NCBI GenBank assembly: GCA_916610825.1
Contig: OU744451.1
Coordinates: forward strand, 18,935,482-18,999,481
Source of the DNA: Haliclystus octoradiatus
Taxonomy: Eukaryota; Cnidaria; Staurozoa; Stauromedusae; Haliclystidae
Length of the DNA stretch: 64,000 nucleotides
Direction: 5' to 3'
Part shown: positions 1-16,422 of the stretch, piece after piece
Position numbering within the stretch: the stretch's first letter is position 1
How the letters are laid out: every line of letters starts with the position of its first letter
Translations under genes and position numbers: made by a program
The notes under the pieces: generated by a model
Told to the model about the DNA's origin: nothing
The model's input: the letters and a program-made list of their open reading frames with translations, nothing else
The model's database searches: none

Positions 1-1362
1 CAAGAATCTTTCAATTTTACAAATTGCATGTATGATGTGATCATTTTACATTTGATGATGTGATATCTATCATTTGCTTCCATGCCACATTGTTTACAGA
101 TACATTGTGTTGATGGATTGTGAAATTTTTCATTGATACAGATGAGGTGATGGAAACCATGAACAGAAAGACGTGTAATAAAGTTTCTATTTGGTTGCTG
201 ACATGATTTCCACCCTTCTGATAAAAATGCAGGCGCCATTAGAAAGCCAGACTGTTCTAATTTGTTTGCCTTTTCTAGTATATGTGCAGCATGATCTTGA
301 ATGACTTTTTGTTGGAAGGGGAAGTTAGTTTTGACTTCATCAAAGAATGTTGATGTGCCAGCCATCATGAAGCACAGAGTATTTGATGAACGTGGCGAAA
401 TACCAAGAACACGCTTCAAAAAGTTTGCTTTTATCTTGTCTAGCTCCAATACGTTTGATAATGATAAATATGGTGAAATTAAATTTAGGCCATATGTGAT
501 AGAAGGTTTAATTTTCATGTCAAATATTTTAATAGCTGTCGAAACGGATACAAGCTGTAAATATTTAATGAGGCCAATGGTTGCTAACAATTTATATTTT
601 TTGTCTGTGATATGTTGAGTGAATACCAATGAAGTTTGTAGAACAATGCCAAGGTAAGTGTAACTTTTAACTACTTCAATCTCCTCGTTTCTGTAAATAA
701 ATTTGTCATCAGACTTCAACCGGCCACCTTTTCTGAACTTAATAATTTTGGTTTTGTCTAGGTTGACTGAGAGACTGTTCGTATTTGACCAAGAAGACAG
801 AGCATCTAGTGCATTCTGAATTGACACAGGAGATGTAGAATAAAGAGCCAAATCATCAGCATAGAACAGAAATTTAAGATTAGAAATATTTCGAAACACA
901 TCAGCCAGGTCGGCAATAAATAAAATGAAAAGTGAAGGTGACAGACTATCGCCTTGAATTACTACATGTCTTTGGATGATGATGTCAGAGAGCTGCACAC
1001 CGTCATCGATTCGTATCTTGTTTTGCTGTAAAAGACTTGCTATAAGGGCCAATATCTTTCCTCGGATCGAGAACTGGGTCTGCAACTTCTCAATCAGACG
1101 GCACCTTGAAACATTATCGAAAGCCTTTTGAAAATCCACAAAAGTACAATATATATTACCAGATGGTTTGTTGAATTGTTCTGATATATCATTTATGAGA
1201 ATAGATAATGGTAAATAAGTGTTCTTGCCTTCTTGGAAACCAAACTGCTCGACTGGTAATTTATCAAATATTTCGACTTTCAGACGTTCATTAATTATTG
1301 ATGTAAGTATTTTAAGAGGACAGCAAAGTAAGGCAATACCTCTGTAATTTCCAGGAATTTGT
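1..1362 (-). pseudogene. LINE reverse transcriptase fragment, copy 1 (cut by window edge)
   Basis: Same sequence as copy 2 at 2573-3939, displaced by 2573 bp. On the minus strand it encodes the palm of a non-LTR retrotransposon reverse transcriptase: NYRGIALL near the start, motif A FVDFQKAFD, the QGDSLSPSLF block and the catalytic FYADD. The N-terminal endonuclease and the first RT motifs are missing, and the stop codon lies just outside the window. Without a start region or ORF1 it cannot be an active element. Confidence 0.85.
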
Positions 1363-1365
1363 AAT

Positions 1366-2331
<966 letters not shown>

Positions 2332-2572
2332 GTAAACGTATTTATTTCACCCTAATGCAGGGTAGTCAAAATTTAAGATAAGTACAGTATAAAAGTTAAA
2401 ATCTAATTGGTTAATATAGCAAATTTAGTATAATATTTGATATGTGTTGATCAATGATCAATTAGTATTATTATTATTATTAATCATTATTTTTATTTTT
2501 ATTTATTTATTTATTTATTATTATTTTTTTTTTTTTTTATTCATTTATTATTATTGTTTTTTATTCATTTTT
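2332..2572 (-). other. LINE 3' untranslated region
   Basis: AT-rich segment between the RT stop codon (minus strand, 2573) and the GATA array. It contains T-rich and TTA-rich runs on the plus strand and ends, in element sense, with an AATAAATACG-type stretch running straight into the tetranucleotide array. LINEs of several clades end in short tandem repeats rather than poly(A), so this junction is taken as the true 3' terminus of the element. That is inference from a single copy. Confidence 0.55.
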
Positions 2573-5368
<2,796 letters not shown>

Positions 5369-5784
5369 CATATATTTCAAACATATTAAAGGAAGATAAA
5401 AAATTACAAAAGATAGCATTGAGCCAAATATGACAGTTACTGTACAAAATATCAGGCTAGCTGATTACAATGATGAATATAATATGTTTGGCGTGACTCC
5501 TGAAGCACGAGAGCTTGCTTGTTTCGAGTACGTGGTTAAGGCAATTTATTACATAACATTTTTTAATAAGAATTATTGGTTAAAAGTTAAAACTGTTTAT
5601 AATTTGAATTGATTGGATTTTTAACAATGATTAAGGTATTATACAAAGCAATAAAAAAATAATATAAAATAAAATAAAAAGAGGTAGCAAAAATAGTGAA
5701 TCAAAAAAGTTTTAAAAATATAAAATATTTTCAATTATATGTAAGCTAATTAATTTCAGCATAATATAAAAAATTAAGATAACA
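5369..5784. other. No gene recognised
   Basis: AT-rich sequence between the GATA array and the segmental duplication. A 60-codon frame on the plus strand (5430-5612) has no recognisable motif. I found no sushi-like exon here, although one would be expected if the duplicated receptor gene continued intact to the left. Confidence 0.5.
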
Positions 5785-6335
5785 CTTGATTAAGATTTGA
5801 GTTTAAGTTTGTGAAAATGGAGCTTCATTCTTTCTTCTTTGAAGGAATCTCGCATTGATAGGTTTGTAAATAGGAAAACAGTATCAAATCTTCTTTCAGG
5901 TGTTCCTTTAAACAAAATGCCTTATCTTAACCTATAATTAAGAAGTTTTTCCAATGGTTGTTATCGCATATCTCTCTGAATTAAAATTCTTTAAAATTCT
6001 TAAAATTCCATTAAAATTCTTACGTCTCTTGATTTTTGATTTTCGTTTTCTGTTTTTCGTATCGAAACGAAATGTATCTTTCCGTATTGCGTTCCAGACC
6101 GTACCGTCATTGTTTCTATATGGTTTTACCTCGCATCATTGACTTTTAACACTACGTCATACTATAACTGTACGCGAGTGATATATCCATCAATAAACAC
6201 AATGGCTATTACGTCATCTCACTATTGTACGAATGGGTTCTCCCCATCAATTAATTAATGAGAGGTCAGTCAAATTGCATGTGCTTCTGCAGATATCTAT
6301 GCTCTGATCTGATAAAGTTGTTTTCGATTCGACAT

Positions 6336-8604
6336 TTTCTACGGAAATCTAGATTTTTACCTTGGACATTTTTGACAATTTTTATGGATTTTGTTGTCTT
6401 TCTATATCCGGAAGAATCAAAATCAGATAATAGGCATATTATTGGAATCCACACGATACGATGTCGGATGATTTATGATTTGACTTCAACTTTCCGTTTT
6501 AGACAGACTGTGAACAGCTGCTGCGTGATTTATTTGGCACTTTATGGCTGAGATGGATATCATGGCAGTATTTAAAATAGATGGATATCTAGATGGCCTT
6601 CGTGTCGTTTAAGCAAGGATTATACGAGTGAAGCGAACCTAATACATTTCGATTATTTCATTCATTCGAATTAAGTTCACTGTTAGCGCGCTCCGTATAA
6701 CGCAGTTGAGCTCGCCAATGTATTAAGTTCGCATAGTCCAAGGGCGCTAACAGCGAAACTAATGCATTAAGCGCGCCTCCACGTTATACGCAGAGTCATC
6801 TGTTTAAAAGAGTTGGGACACGCATGCCATTTTAGTATTTTAGCCTGGACCCGCTCATGTTTTTAGCAGCAGTACGCATGTGCAAGAGAATGTTGTGTTT
6901 TATTTCAGTCATTTTGGAACTGTGTGAAATGGTTTGCGATCGTTTAACAAGAGTAATATAACCATTTATTAGTTGTCTTTCTCCATATTTATTTGCTGGA
7001 CTCTCAAAATAAGAATAAAGATCTACTTCAATGTATACTTTGTTATCGGTCTCATCAGCATGTTGCTCGAGAGTAAATCAAATCAATTCTATTGGAATTG
7101 CTAAATGGACAAGGAGTTCGTGTGTGGAGTATGGACTACATCTCTAACGCTCTTACGCTTATATTTTGCAGTCAAAGACAATTTATTCTAGTACCATATA
7201 ATAATGAGGAATTTGTTGTAACGGTCTTTGCTAATCACGAAATTTAGGTACAACTTTGTTAGGCCTATGGTTTATAGCACCAGCACCTGAACAGATATTC
7301 TGATGTATAAGTGGAAGCTCTTGAGTTATCGGTGGCCTTCTACCAGCTCCTTCCCTTTTACCACCATGTTCTGGCTCTTCAAGAATTTTGGCATTCTTGT
7401 TATTAAAATTATCGAAGATTAGAAATAAAGTATACGCTAGTAAGTAAGCTCTTGTTCAAGAATTGTTCAAAAATGTTTTACGACAAACACATTCTAGACG
7501 AGGCAAAGCCATGTTTGGAAACGATTGTTTGAATTTTACGTGCACTATTCAAAGTGTGCGCGCGCAAGGTTACCCGGTCTGTTTTGACATCTTAATTCTA
7601 TTGATTTGAACGAATTAGTTAAAAATATTTGTCAGCAAGAAATATCAACGCAATGGACTTATGACATTCATTCACGAACCAATGTTTTGAAGTTATGATT
7701 TTTTCCATACAGAAAACTCAAATCCACAACATTATTTTAGTTATCACATTAGTTTACTTTTGGTATATTTATCCTCAAACTTTGATTATATCAACTGTGG
7801 TTGCCTAGTTAGCTGGCTGTAGGCTGTTCTCCGTATTATAGAAAATATTAAGGACATTAAGGTAGCCTTTATATGATGTTAAGTATGTAAATGTGATTGG
7901 AGATCAGATGGACATGCAGTAATATGGTATTTGTATAGGTGGATAATAATGTGTTATATTGTGTATGTTGTGCTTTATGGCTATTTGTAATGTTATGAGA
8001 AATCTGGATGTTTATAGTTAGTATTAAATTTGAGGTCATTTAATATGTGTATTTTGTATCGTGGATATCATGTTGCAGGCTAATTTTAATGTTAAGTACT
8101 AAGGCATTTAGCTGTATTGTATTATATCCAACGTGTTATATTGGCTGTATGATGTGTTCATATTGTATTGTATATCTGTTGCCTTTATACTTAGCTGTAT
8201 GGAATTGTATGAGATATTGTAATTGGAATGTGTAACATTATATCGTGTTTAGGTGTGTAAATTCTATTGTATATGTAAACAGAGACAAGTATAAGTTTGT
8301 AATATGGTACAGGGAAGAGTCTCTAAAGTCAGTGATGATCAACAGAAGCTAACTAATAAAAGGTGTGTCTTTTCTGTCTACATCACATGCAACTTTACAC
8401 ACTGGAACGTCTTTATGGAATTATCGTTAACTTCAAAAACTGGAATAAAATCGCTAGTTGCGGTATGCAAGATAGGTGTAAAGAAATGCAACGATTCAAC
8501 TTGAAAATGAAAATAAAGATATTCATTGAAAATAGTTTTTCATTCAACAGTGAAATAGTAATTTTACTGAGTCGGTCTTGTACTATCATTTTTGAAGCGA
8601 CCTT
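6336..8604. other. Copy-A-only segment without recognised genes
   Basis: Sequence absent from copy B, so either deleted there or inserted here. No recognisable coding region was found; short frames at 8047-8653 show no family features. It contains the nested inverted-repeat cluster at about 6633-6755. Confidence 0.5.
6633..6755. repeat. Nested inverted repeats (possible foldback or MITE remnant)
   Basis: GCGAACCTAATACATT near 6634 pairs with AATGTATTAAGTTCGC near 6717 (one mismatch), and CTGTTAGCGC near 6681 pairs with GCGCTAACAG near 6744. The stems interleave, so only one set could form at a time. The segment is GC-richer than its surroundings. No target-site duplication was identified. 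Confidence 0.4.
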
Positions 8605-8933
8605 TGAAAATGATTTCAACCTACATTCAACATGTAAAACGAGAGAAAGCTAGTCCAATATTCAAGTGTACGTATATGTTTTTATTATCTATTGTTTTGA
8701 TACAAGACAGCTTTTAGTTTGGACGAGGATCAAGTCAGTTTAAATGATCTTCTTAAATTTTCAGGTTTATTTTTTTTCGTTTGATGATATTTTGATTAAA
8801 AAAATCAATCGAAGAAAAACCGCTTCTAATAGGGCTTTTTATTATCTTTATTTATTTATTTTTTTTTATTTTTATTACATATTATTTTCTAAAAAAAAAA
8901 CTAGCAAGATGTAAAATCTAAAAAATTATTTAC

Positions 8934-10387
8934 AACTTTGAACTTTGCATATTATCTACATGTGACCTACAGATCATAGAATCTATGGGTTCTCAAATTG
9001 GGCTATTCCTCAACACGTCTGAGTGTGAAGTTATTTCAAAAGCTGAACTCCACAAAGAAGACTCATTGGATGGCTATAGACGCACCCCAATTGATGGGTT
9101 GACGCTACTTGGTGGACCAATAAGAGAAAAGGCCATAGAAACCATACCCGACCTTAAAACCGAAGAACTAAGAAGAATGAACTCCAGACTTACTGTACTG
9201 GACTCCCACCACGCACTCTACCTCCTCCAGCATTGTTTCCCAACTCCGAGGCTTCTACACATCCTTAGATGCTCATCATGCCTTGGGAACGATCTTCTTC
9301 AAAATCGGGACTCTGCTTGCAAAGAAGGTCTTGAGTCAATCTTGAATATAAAATTGGACAACGAAAAGTGGTAACAAGCTAATTTATCTATATCAGCAGG
9401 TAGTATTGGTGTACGCTCAGCTTCAGACATTGCTCTTCCTGCTTTCATATCATCAGTAATGAAATCTTCATCTTTGGTCAAATCTCTCCTTCTGCAGCCC
9501 TTCAGGACTGTACCGTACCACAACTTGAAGAGTGTACTTCATTGTGGGAAAATGCTACACAAGCTAACTTGGTAGAGCTGCCACAACCATTCATTTAGTC
9601 CTTCAGAAGCAAAAATCTCTGCAAGAGACTGTCTCGTCACAAAAGGACATGGCTCGGTTGAGAGCTGTTCAATCAAAAGAATCTGCAGCTTGGCTCCAAG
9701 CTATACCATCAGCTCCACTAGGACTTTTCCTTTCAAACTCTACCGCTCTCCGGCTTGGTTCAAAGATCTGCGAAGAGCATACATGTAGATGCAGAGAAAA
9801 CGTTTCAGTTGATGGAACATATGGCCTTGCCTGCAAAATATCTGCGGGTCGTTGGTCACGCCACGCGGAACTGAATAACATCATCTGCAGAGCATTATCA
9901 TCAGCACGCGTACCTTCTATACTGGAACCACCCTGCCTAAGTAAGGACGATGGAAAAAGACCTGATGGTGCTACACAAATCCCATGGAAAAACGGAAAAT
10001 GCGCTGTGTGGGACGTAACTTGTGTAGATACCTTGGCTGCATTCAACATCACCCACCAAAGTCCGCCAAAGGAAGTGGGAAAGCAGCAGAGCAAGTTGAA
10101 GAAAAAAATATTAAAAAAATATTTAGGATTATCCACTAACTACATCATAAAACCAGCCACCTTGGAAACTTCGGGACCATTCAGCGAAGGAACAAAGAAT
10201 TTTATTGATATCATTGCCAAGAAGCTACCCATCGCAGCTGGTGAAAAGCGCTCTCGAGCCTTTCTGATGCAAAATTTGAGCATCGCAATTCAGAGAGGTA
10301 GCTGCACAAGCATTATGGGAACTTTACCGACTTGTGATGGCATTATAGAAATTTTTAATATGTAGATAATATGCAAAGTTCAAAGTT
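8934..10387 (+). mobile_element. LINE fragment bracketed by a perfect 28-bp inverted repeat (copy A)
   Basis: The 28 bases at 8934-8961 are the exact reverse complement of 10360-10387, and the two sit at the edges of the RT-tail/endonuclease coding segment. The stop codon of the coding segment lies within the right repeat. Copy B has the same arrangement with one mismatch. Non-LTR elements do not carry terminal inverted repeats, so this resembles a LINE segment captured by, or posing as, a DNA element. No clear target-site duplication was seen. Confidence 0.6.
8985..10365 (+). pseudogene. RT tail plus restriction-like endonuclease of a LINE, copy A
   Basis: Starts with the end of the RT palm/thumb (GLFLNTSECEVISK, then LTLLGGPI) and continues to a C-terminal endonuclease-like module: a CCHC-like cluster (HTCRC ... 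YGLAC), RHAELNNIICRAL, RPDGATQIPW and WDVTCVDTLA, ending IAIQRGS. The R-H, P-D and D-V-T order resembles the PD-(D/E)xK restriction-like endonuclease of R2-type LINEs. An in-frame TAA near 9372 (CAA in copy B) and a further stop near 9596 break it. The RT core and 5' end are missing. Confidence 0.72.
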
Positions 10388-10563
10388 TTATACAAATTAT
10401 ACCATAAAAGCACATACCGCCAGAATAATAAAACGAAAACAAGCAAATACAAGGCAGCCTTTTACACGTTATTTAAAATAGGTTATAAAAAATAGGTTTT
10501 TATCCAACAAGAAGAAACATTTCGCTGCTTTCCATATCTCATCTATCAGGCAGTGAAACTGTT

Positions 10564-10818
10564 ATGTTTATTCTTGTTTTCATAAATATAGCTGCCTATC
10601 ACCATTTACAAAAGTATCAGACAACAGAGTGGATCAATATTACTCACCATGGTCTCTGGAGCTGGCTTTTGCCACGAGGCTACAAAGCATTCGTTAATGC
10701 AAAAATGATAGCTTATTTACGAATAAAGGATAAACACTTGAGTCTGCAATATATCCTAGCTAAAATAATTTTACACTCTATAACTACTACAGCATTATTT
10801 GTATCAGTAATTAAGTGA
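10564..10818 (+). other. Unassigned short reading frame inside the duplication
   Basis: An 84-codon frame with a hydrophobic N-terminus and C-terminus and no recognised domain. The matching stretch of copy B (about 55616-55870) contains an in-frame TAG, so there is no sign of coding constraint. Most likely intronic sequence. Confidence 0.25.
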
Positions 10819-10974
10819 GTATGTACTTTCTTACACATGAATGAAAGTATGATTCCATGTTGATTCATTTTTTTGATTCTCCCGAAGGTATTATTACAAT
10901 TATTATATACTAACTTTTTGTCATAGTTGAGACGAGATCAGTCCAGTTCATAAAGGTAGAATGCACATTACTAC

Positions 10975-11106
10975 CCTTCCAGTAATGGTCTGAGAAGCAA
11001 GTTATTCTTTGTTGACATTTGCATCTTGCACATTTTGGCCTGATATTTGTAAGAACAGCGAAATCTTCATCAATAGCAGTTGCACTTCCTTGATAGAAGC
11101 AAGTAC
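10975..11106 (-). CDS. VWC-like cysteine-rich exon, receptor paralogue 2
   Basis: A 132-bp minus-strand exon flanked by an AG acceptor (at 11107) and a GTAGTA donor, phase 1 at both ends. It encodes GTCFYQGS ... KCARCKCQQRITCFSDHYW. The C-x2-C-x-C core resembles a von Willebrand type C or related secreted cysteine module with the last cysteine missing. It differs from the copy-B exon (56028-56159) by only two adjacent bases, changing one codon. Its likely exon 1 is 19888-20023. No following exon was found to the left, so this gene is truncated, broken, or continues beyond the window. Confidence 0.6.
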
Positions 11107-11474
11107 CTATATTGATTGAATCATCAAGAATATAGTATAATTAATATAATGAAGATCAATGTTACGCACTGGTCAAATGACTAAATTAGACTAAGTTAGA
11201 AATCACTTATCAATGACGATCGGAAAATCACTAACAAGGAACGGAGATAGCATTTCTCTTCTTATAATACAGTCTATACATTAGTGAACAAATTAGTATT
11301 GATAATTATTTACTACTTGTTGTTTCCTATTATTATTCAATTTCTATTGTGTTTTTTACTGTCTAGAAACTTGTTGATGTTCTTGCTCCATTTTATAACG
11401 CAATCACAAGATCCATAAATTAAACATAGAGTTGTGCAAAGAACAGATAGAAATAAATTCTCTTGGCTATTTCA

Positions 11475-12897
11475 TCTATTTCTCTTTATTCAGAATAGTT
11501 TATCCAACTTCTTGATATTGACCTTGTATAGTATCTGCTAGGATAGTCGCATTTCTGAAAAAGAAGTAAAATTCCATATAAGTGACAGCAAGATCAAAAG
11601 GCGAATTAGTCGAAACAACACTGCTGTAGGATCGGAATTATTTAATATTGACGCTAAATCTGATTCTACTTTTGTCAGCTCAGAAACTGTTAATACATTC
11701 GAAAATCTATTCGAAAATCAATAACTTGTTCATTTAACTAATACAATTTCATTTGAATTCTTGTGTGCAGGAATCTGATTCTATTTAGTCACAAATACTG
11801 TAGGCCTTTATTGACATATCTGCCGAGCAACCGACGTGATAGATAAGTAGCCTGTTTGACTTCTGACAAAGAAGTAAACGTAACTATGCATTTCATATAC
11901 TATAATTGTATATACTATCACAAACGAAGAATAAATGAAGTGGGAAGCTATTGGCTATTGGTAATTATATGAAATCTTTTGCTGTCGGCTCCGACCTCTG
12001 GACCTCGGGTTCCTGTTCAGTAGACTTTCTATAAAAACAATAACGTTTCATTATTTTGTTTTTCGTTTGATAGCCAATCAATTTATTAAATATTTGTTTT
12101 CATTTATTTAATCGCCAGAAGTAGATCAGTCTACAATATCAGTAGCTATATCTATAGGCTCTATATATATAGCTATATATATAATGGTTACAGTATTTAC
12201 TACTTTTGACTTGGATTCCTGCACACATACGATACTAAATCTAAATCTATTACTTGTTGAGTTCATTTAATATGTTATGAACTCGGGATATTGTAATTTT
12301 AAATGTTGGTAGACTGATAATAGGCTCACCTGCTTATTATTCAGTTGCAACACCGCTCATTGCGTGAACCAGGAACAGTATAAATAGATTCGTTCGAAAT
12401 CAAAACAACAGATTTCCAAACGCTTGATCAGTTTATACGCCATCACCTATTTGATAGAATATGTGGATACATTTATAAAACATTCTACAGTGTAAAGCAG
12501 GACTATGTAGTAATAAGCATACGAGCATATACGAATAACAATTGTAAAAGAAAGTCAAATCTGCCTGCAGTCAAAATTAAAAGATGCTCGGCCTAACATA
12601 CCTTTTCATTCTGATTGCTTGATAGAAATCAGTTTCTGACGACCGAAAATGTTGTATGCATCATCGTGTTTGAGTAATATTAATTCTCCAATATAATCGC
12701 CAAGTAATACAGTATCAAATTTGTTAAAGGCATTGTAGTTTGTAGCCCGGTAGATGTTGAACACTTTCTTCAGCCTTCAAAGTCGCGCTCAAAATTTCAA
12801 TGTAAAAGTTTGCATAGCAAATTACCAACCGTCACTAGATTTGAAGTTTTTGGTAAGATTTCCAGCTGGTGTTTTGGCTAGATTCACACCATGGTCA
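11475..12897. other. No gene recognised
   Basis: AT-rich sequence between the duplication and the large inverted repeat. It would be intronic if paralogue 2 links 19.9 kb to 11.1 kb. No coding, RNA or repeat signal stands out. Confidence 0.5.
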
Positions 12898-13124
12898 CAC
12901 TGGTCTATGGTGTCCTATCGAGGCCACAACAAAATATTGATCTTCACAATGTTTTCAAAAGAATAAAACTTTAAAACTTTTTCAAAATGTAAAATTTTTA
13001 GAAACTTTTAGTCAAAGTGAATTTTTTTTATTAATTGAGAGGTTCTTAATTTCGACTTCATTATACTTAGTAGCGACAAATAAAACACACGATAATCTGC
13101 AACGGTTTCGATTTATTCTTAAAT

Positions 13125-13203
13125 CACTACATTCAAATCACTACATCACTAAATCACTAAATCACTAAATCACTTAAATCACTACATCAATCATTCACTA
13201 CAT
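13125..13203. repeat. Short tandem repeat, AAATCACTA-like unit
   Basis: Eight or more variants of AAATCACTA / AAATCACTACATC in a row, partly degenerate. It lies in the unpaired part of the left inverted-repeat arm. Confidence 0.7.
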
Positions 13204-13212
13204 TGGAGAGAT

Positions 13213-13870
13213 ATGAACCTTAGTGTTCTGTGTTGCGTAAATCTAATGGGATTTTGTACCAAAGAGCTGAAGGAAGAGCGAGATTTGCAAAATGGACCTT
13301 TACATGGCAATATTGATTATAAGCAATTTCTGATGTTTTCATGCCTTAAAGTTGGTAACATTACGTGTGACTGTTGGATTACAGTTATGTCGGCCATTCA
13401 GGTCGGCAATTTTTTCGTTATCAACGCCCTGCTGAAATGCAAAGAAATTTCGAATGATCAAGATAGCCGTGGTAAATATGTCCTCTGTTTAAATCTGGAT
13501 TGTCCGTTGTCAACTTTAATCAATGTTTAATTAGTATTTGTAATTATGTTTTGTATTGTATCAATGGAATGTATTATTGGAAATTGGAAAGAGAATGTGG
13601 ATGCAATGAATAGATACGAAATTGAACTTAAAGATTGGGAGCGATACCTAATTTACTTGTTTTCATGCCTTAACGTTGATGATATTTTGTGTGACTATTG
13701 GGTTATAGTTATGTCGGCCACTCATGTCGGCAATATTTTCATTATCAACACCTGCTGGACAATAAAATTTAAAATATCTATGACCATTCTGATAGAACAT
13801 TTTACTTTCTATTCTTTGTTTCATTGTTTTCTTTGTATAACAGTAATTATTATTTCATATTTGTTTTGTA
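13213..13870. repeat. Diverged tandem duplication, about 330-bp unit
   Basis: The units 13213-13540 and 13546-13870 share blocks such as TTTTCATGCCTTAA, TTATGTCGGCCA, GTCGGCAAT and TTATCAACRCC in the same order. Each contains an open plus-strand frame with the shared pattern FSCL-x-V ... C-D-x-W ... VMSA ... VGN-x-F-x-IN. Whether that similarity reflects coding or only shared DNA cannot be decided; no domain is recognised. Confidence 0.6.
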
Positions 13871-14222
13871 TTGTATCCGTAATTAGTACCGCTTTAGACC
13901 ATCCCTTCCGTTCAAAAACGTTTTCCAATTTTCAGCAAAGCCTATCAAGGCCACATAAAACGAGGCTAGGTCTTAACAGTGAAGCTCAATCATAATGACT
14001 TGCAAAAATAGACAAAAGTGCTCATACTGTGTCTTACTAGCGTCTTACTATACTATTTAATTATAGACATATTTTAATATGATTCGCACGAATATAATAT
14101 GCTATTTATTTAAGGAATATTTAGTGCTCAAGAATCAATATAAATCTGTGCAAATTGTTTCCAACCATTTCCTTGAATTTCAAATCTTCTACTTGCTTTA
14201 TTCATTAAATGATTAACCTGGA

Positions 14223-16422
14223 TCTAAATGGATTATTTCGGTGAGACTCTCGCTGAGCTGTCAGCTGAGTCGCTATCATATCATATCATTCATTTGGTAT
14301 GGCTAAATTATTATTATATAGTCTATAAAAGGTTGGTTATTGAATTTCACATTTACTTAACATAGGGCCTACACTGTTCAGACGTCTTATTATTGTCTCG
14401 ACTCTATAAAGTTACAGTGTATCAACGACATTGAACAACTGAGACTCGGAGTCGCCGAGTCGGTACTTTTGCCTGTCGTGTGATTTGATGGCTTCGGATC
14501 TGGATATCATATTTCCTTTTCTAACCAGATGGAAAAGAAATATTGCTCACTCAATGCATAGTTAATTTAATGCTAATCGAGATCCTAGTCACAGAATTTC
14601 ATAAAACTGTAAAGAAATGACATTCTTCCTTTAACCAAGCCCAATTTGCAGAGAATGGCACATTTCAACGAGATCTCGGATGCGCCACGGCCTTAAAAAG
14701 TGCAAAATTTGGTTCAAGTGCAAAATCAATCCAGAGTTAAGTACTCCTTGGATTGTTTCTCTAATCTCTTGTGCAGCTTTTTCTACCACCACTCAATATA
14801 GGCCGTCCCAAGAAATCTTCTCTGAAGGGGGTGTCGAGCAATAAATTTGCCGGGTTCATCAGAGTCAAATCCGAATATGTAAACGTAAATTAGAAGCAAG
14901 TGAAGGTGTGGTATCTGGAGTTGAATCCATCAAGGTTTGCCATTCATGTTTATATTGACCTAAAGCCATCATCGGAATATTTGTCGATCGTAGCAATAAA
15001 ATATTTTTGGGCCATGTTTTCAATAGATCCAATCGCGCCCAAAATCTCTCTCGTCTGTCCTGATCAAACAACAAAAATTTACGATAATTGTCTCTGTATG
15101 CAGTATTCATGATTTGTGTGGACATCAATAAATGGACAAGAGTATTCTCATTTATTTTGCTTTTGCCGGGTGGATACATTGCAAAGAAGATTTGCCGACT
15201 CACCAAATCGGCAGGGGGTGTCACTCCCCCAATACCTCCATACTAGGGACGGCCCTGAATCTAATGTAACGCAGTGAAACTATCATTTATTCTCAATATT
15301 TTGTGTTGTATTTTGTCATATTATCTTGAAAATTGTTGCCACATATTGATAATTAGCTAAGTTAGAACATATAAATATTAATGTATTTTAAATCTCCATC
15401 CTCTTAATTTTATTCGTGGAAAATGTCAATTTAGTTCAATGACGAAGAGTCGCAAAATTATCAGAAGAGCAATGCGAGAAGTATCACATTTTTCTTAGGT
15501 CTTAGAAATATGTACAATGGCCTTCCTTCAAGAAGATCATGCAATTTTCCAGAGATATTGGAAGGTATAGACTGTGTCAAACCTATGAGGCTGAGGTAAA
15601 ATTTTCCCACTGAAATCTGGAAGAAATTTGAAAAACGTATAATGTTTATTAATTAGTACGTGTTGTTATTGACATATATATCATTTATTTGTCTATCGAT
15701 TAACCAGGGGATTAACCTATTTTATCTTATAAAGAACTGTGAGTTTACATAATGATCTGTGTCCCATCACGTGTGACATAATTGTATACAGTACTACTCA
15801 CTTATGTTCACCATATCACATGCATTCCTTGTTAATTCCTCATACATATATAAATTACACCACCCAGCTGTACCAGAGCAATCGATATCGATGGCTCTGA
15901 TTTGTACAGTTCCACATGTTCGCCGTAAATTTCCGAACTTTTATAATTTTTATATATTATATCCCTTTATTTTGTAAATTGAAAAATATATATTATACGA
16001 AGTGGATTATGTCCCGGCTGCCGGAATCCTGATTACTAGCGATAATGTCCCGTGCGTTTTTGTGGTCTTCTGTCGTAGTATAAACTGTTATTACTCTTTT
16101 GTATTTGAATTGAATTTTTAGGTGAATTTATATGATAAATCCAAGATTCCCAGCCAAGAGCTTGCTTGATCTTTGCTTGTCTTTTAGTCGTCTACAATGA
16201 TTGTAATAAATAAATAAAAACAGCTTACAGTTTCAGATTCCATGTTATTGTTGTTGGTGCTAAACCTTATTCAGTATAGTCAGTATTTATGCTCACAACA
16301 AGACGGTTCTTTACAGTTTCATTTGCTGAGAGCTTTAGTGGGGTAGCATGCCGCTAACTGAATAATTGTGCGGCAGTAGAGTGAATTCAACACTATACTA
16401 AAAAGCAACGAACCAGATCCAG
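14223..16422. other. Spacer of the large inverted repeat
   Basis: A 2.2-kb core between the arms. A 119-codon minus-strand frame (14865-15224) has no recognised motif, and no transposase was identified. Confidence 0.45.

Larger units (their letters stand above)
5785..11474. repeat. Segmental duplication, copy A (partner 53135-56534)
   Basis: Direct-orientation duplicate of the 53.1-56.5 kb region with high identity by eye. Collinear blocks: 5785-6335 with 53135-53680, and 8605-11474 with 53685-56534. About 2.27 kb (6336-8604) is present only here, and about 85-100 bp near 55344-55440 is present only in copy B. The block includes a transposon remnant and a coding exon, so it is a duplicated genomic segment, not just a dispersed repeat. 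Confidence 0.85.
12898..14222. repeat. Left arm of a large inverted repeat
   Basis: Two blocks match the right arm (16423-17106) in reverse complement: 12898-13030 pairs with about 16970-17106, and 13908-14222 pairs with 16423-16750. The 13030-13908 segment has no partner on the right and holds short tandem repeats. Identity is high but imperfect, with small indels. Confidence 0.75.

Noticed and set aside
13125-13203. CRISPR-like short repeats
   Set aside because: Contiguous short units without spacers in eukaryotic DNA; an ordinary tandem repeat.
14865-15224. 119-codon minus-strand ORF in the core of the large inverted repeat, considered as a transposase
   Set aside because: No catalytic motif or known domain pattern seen.
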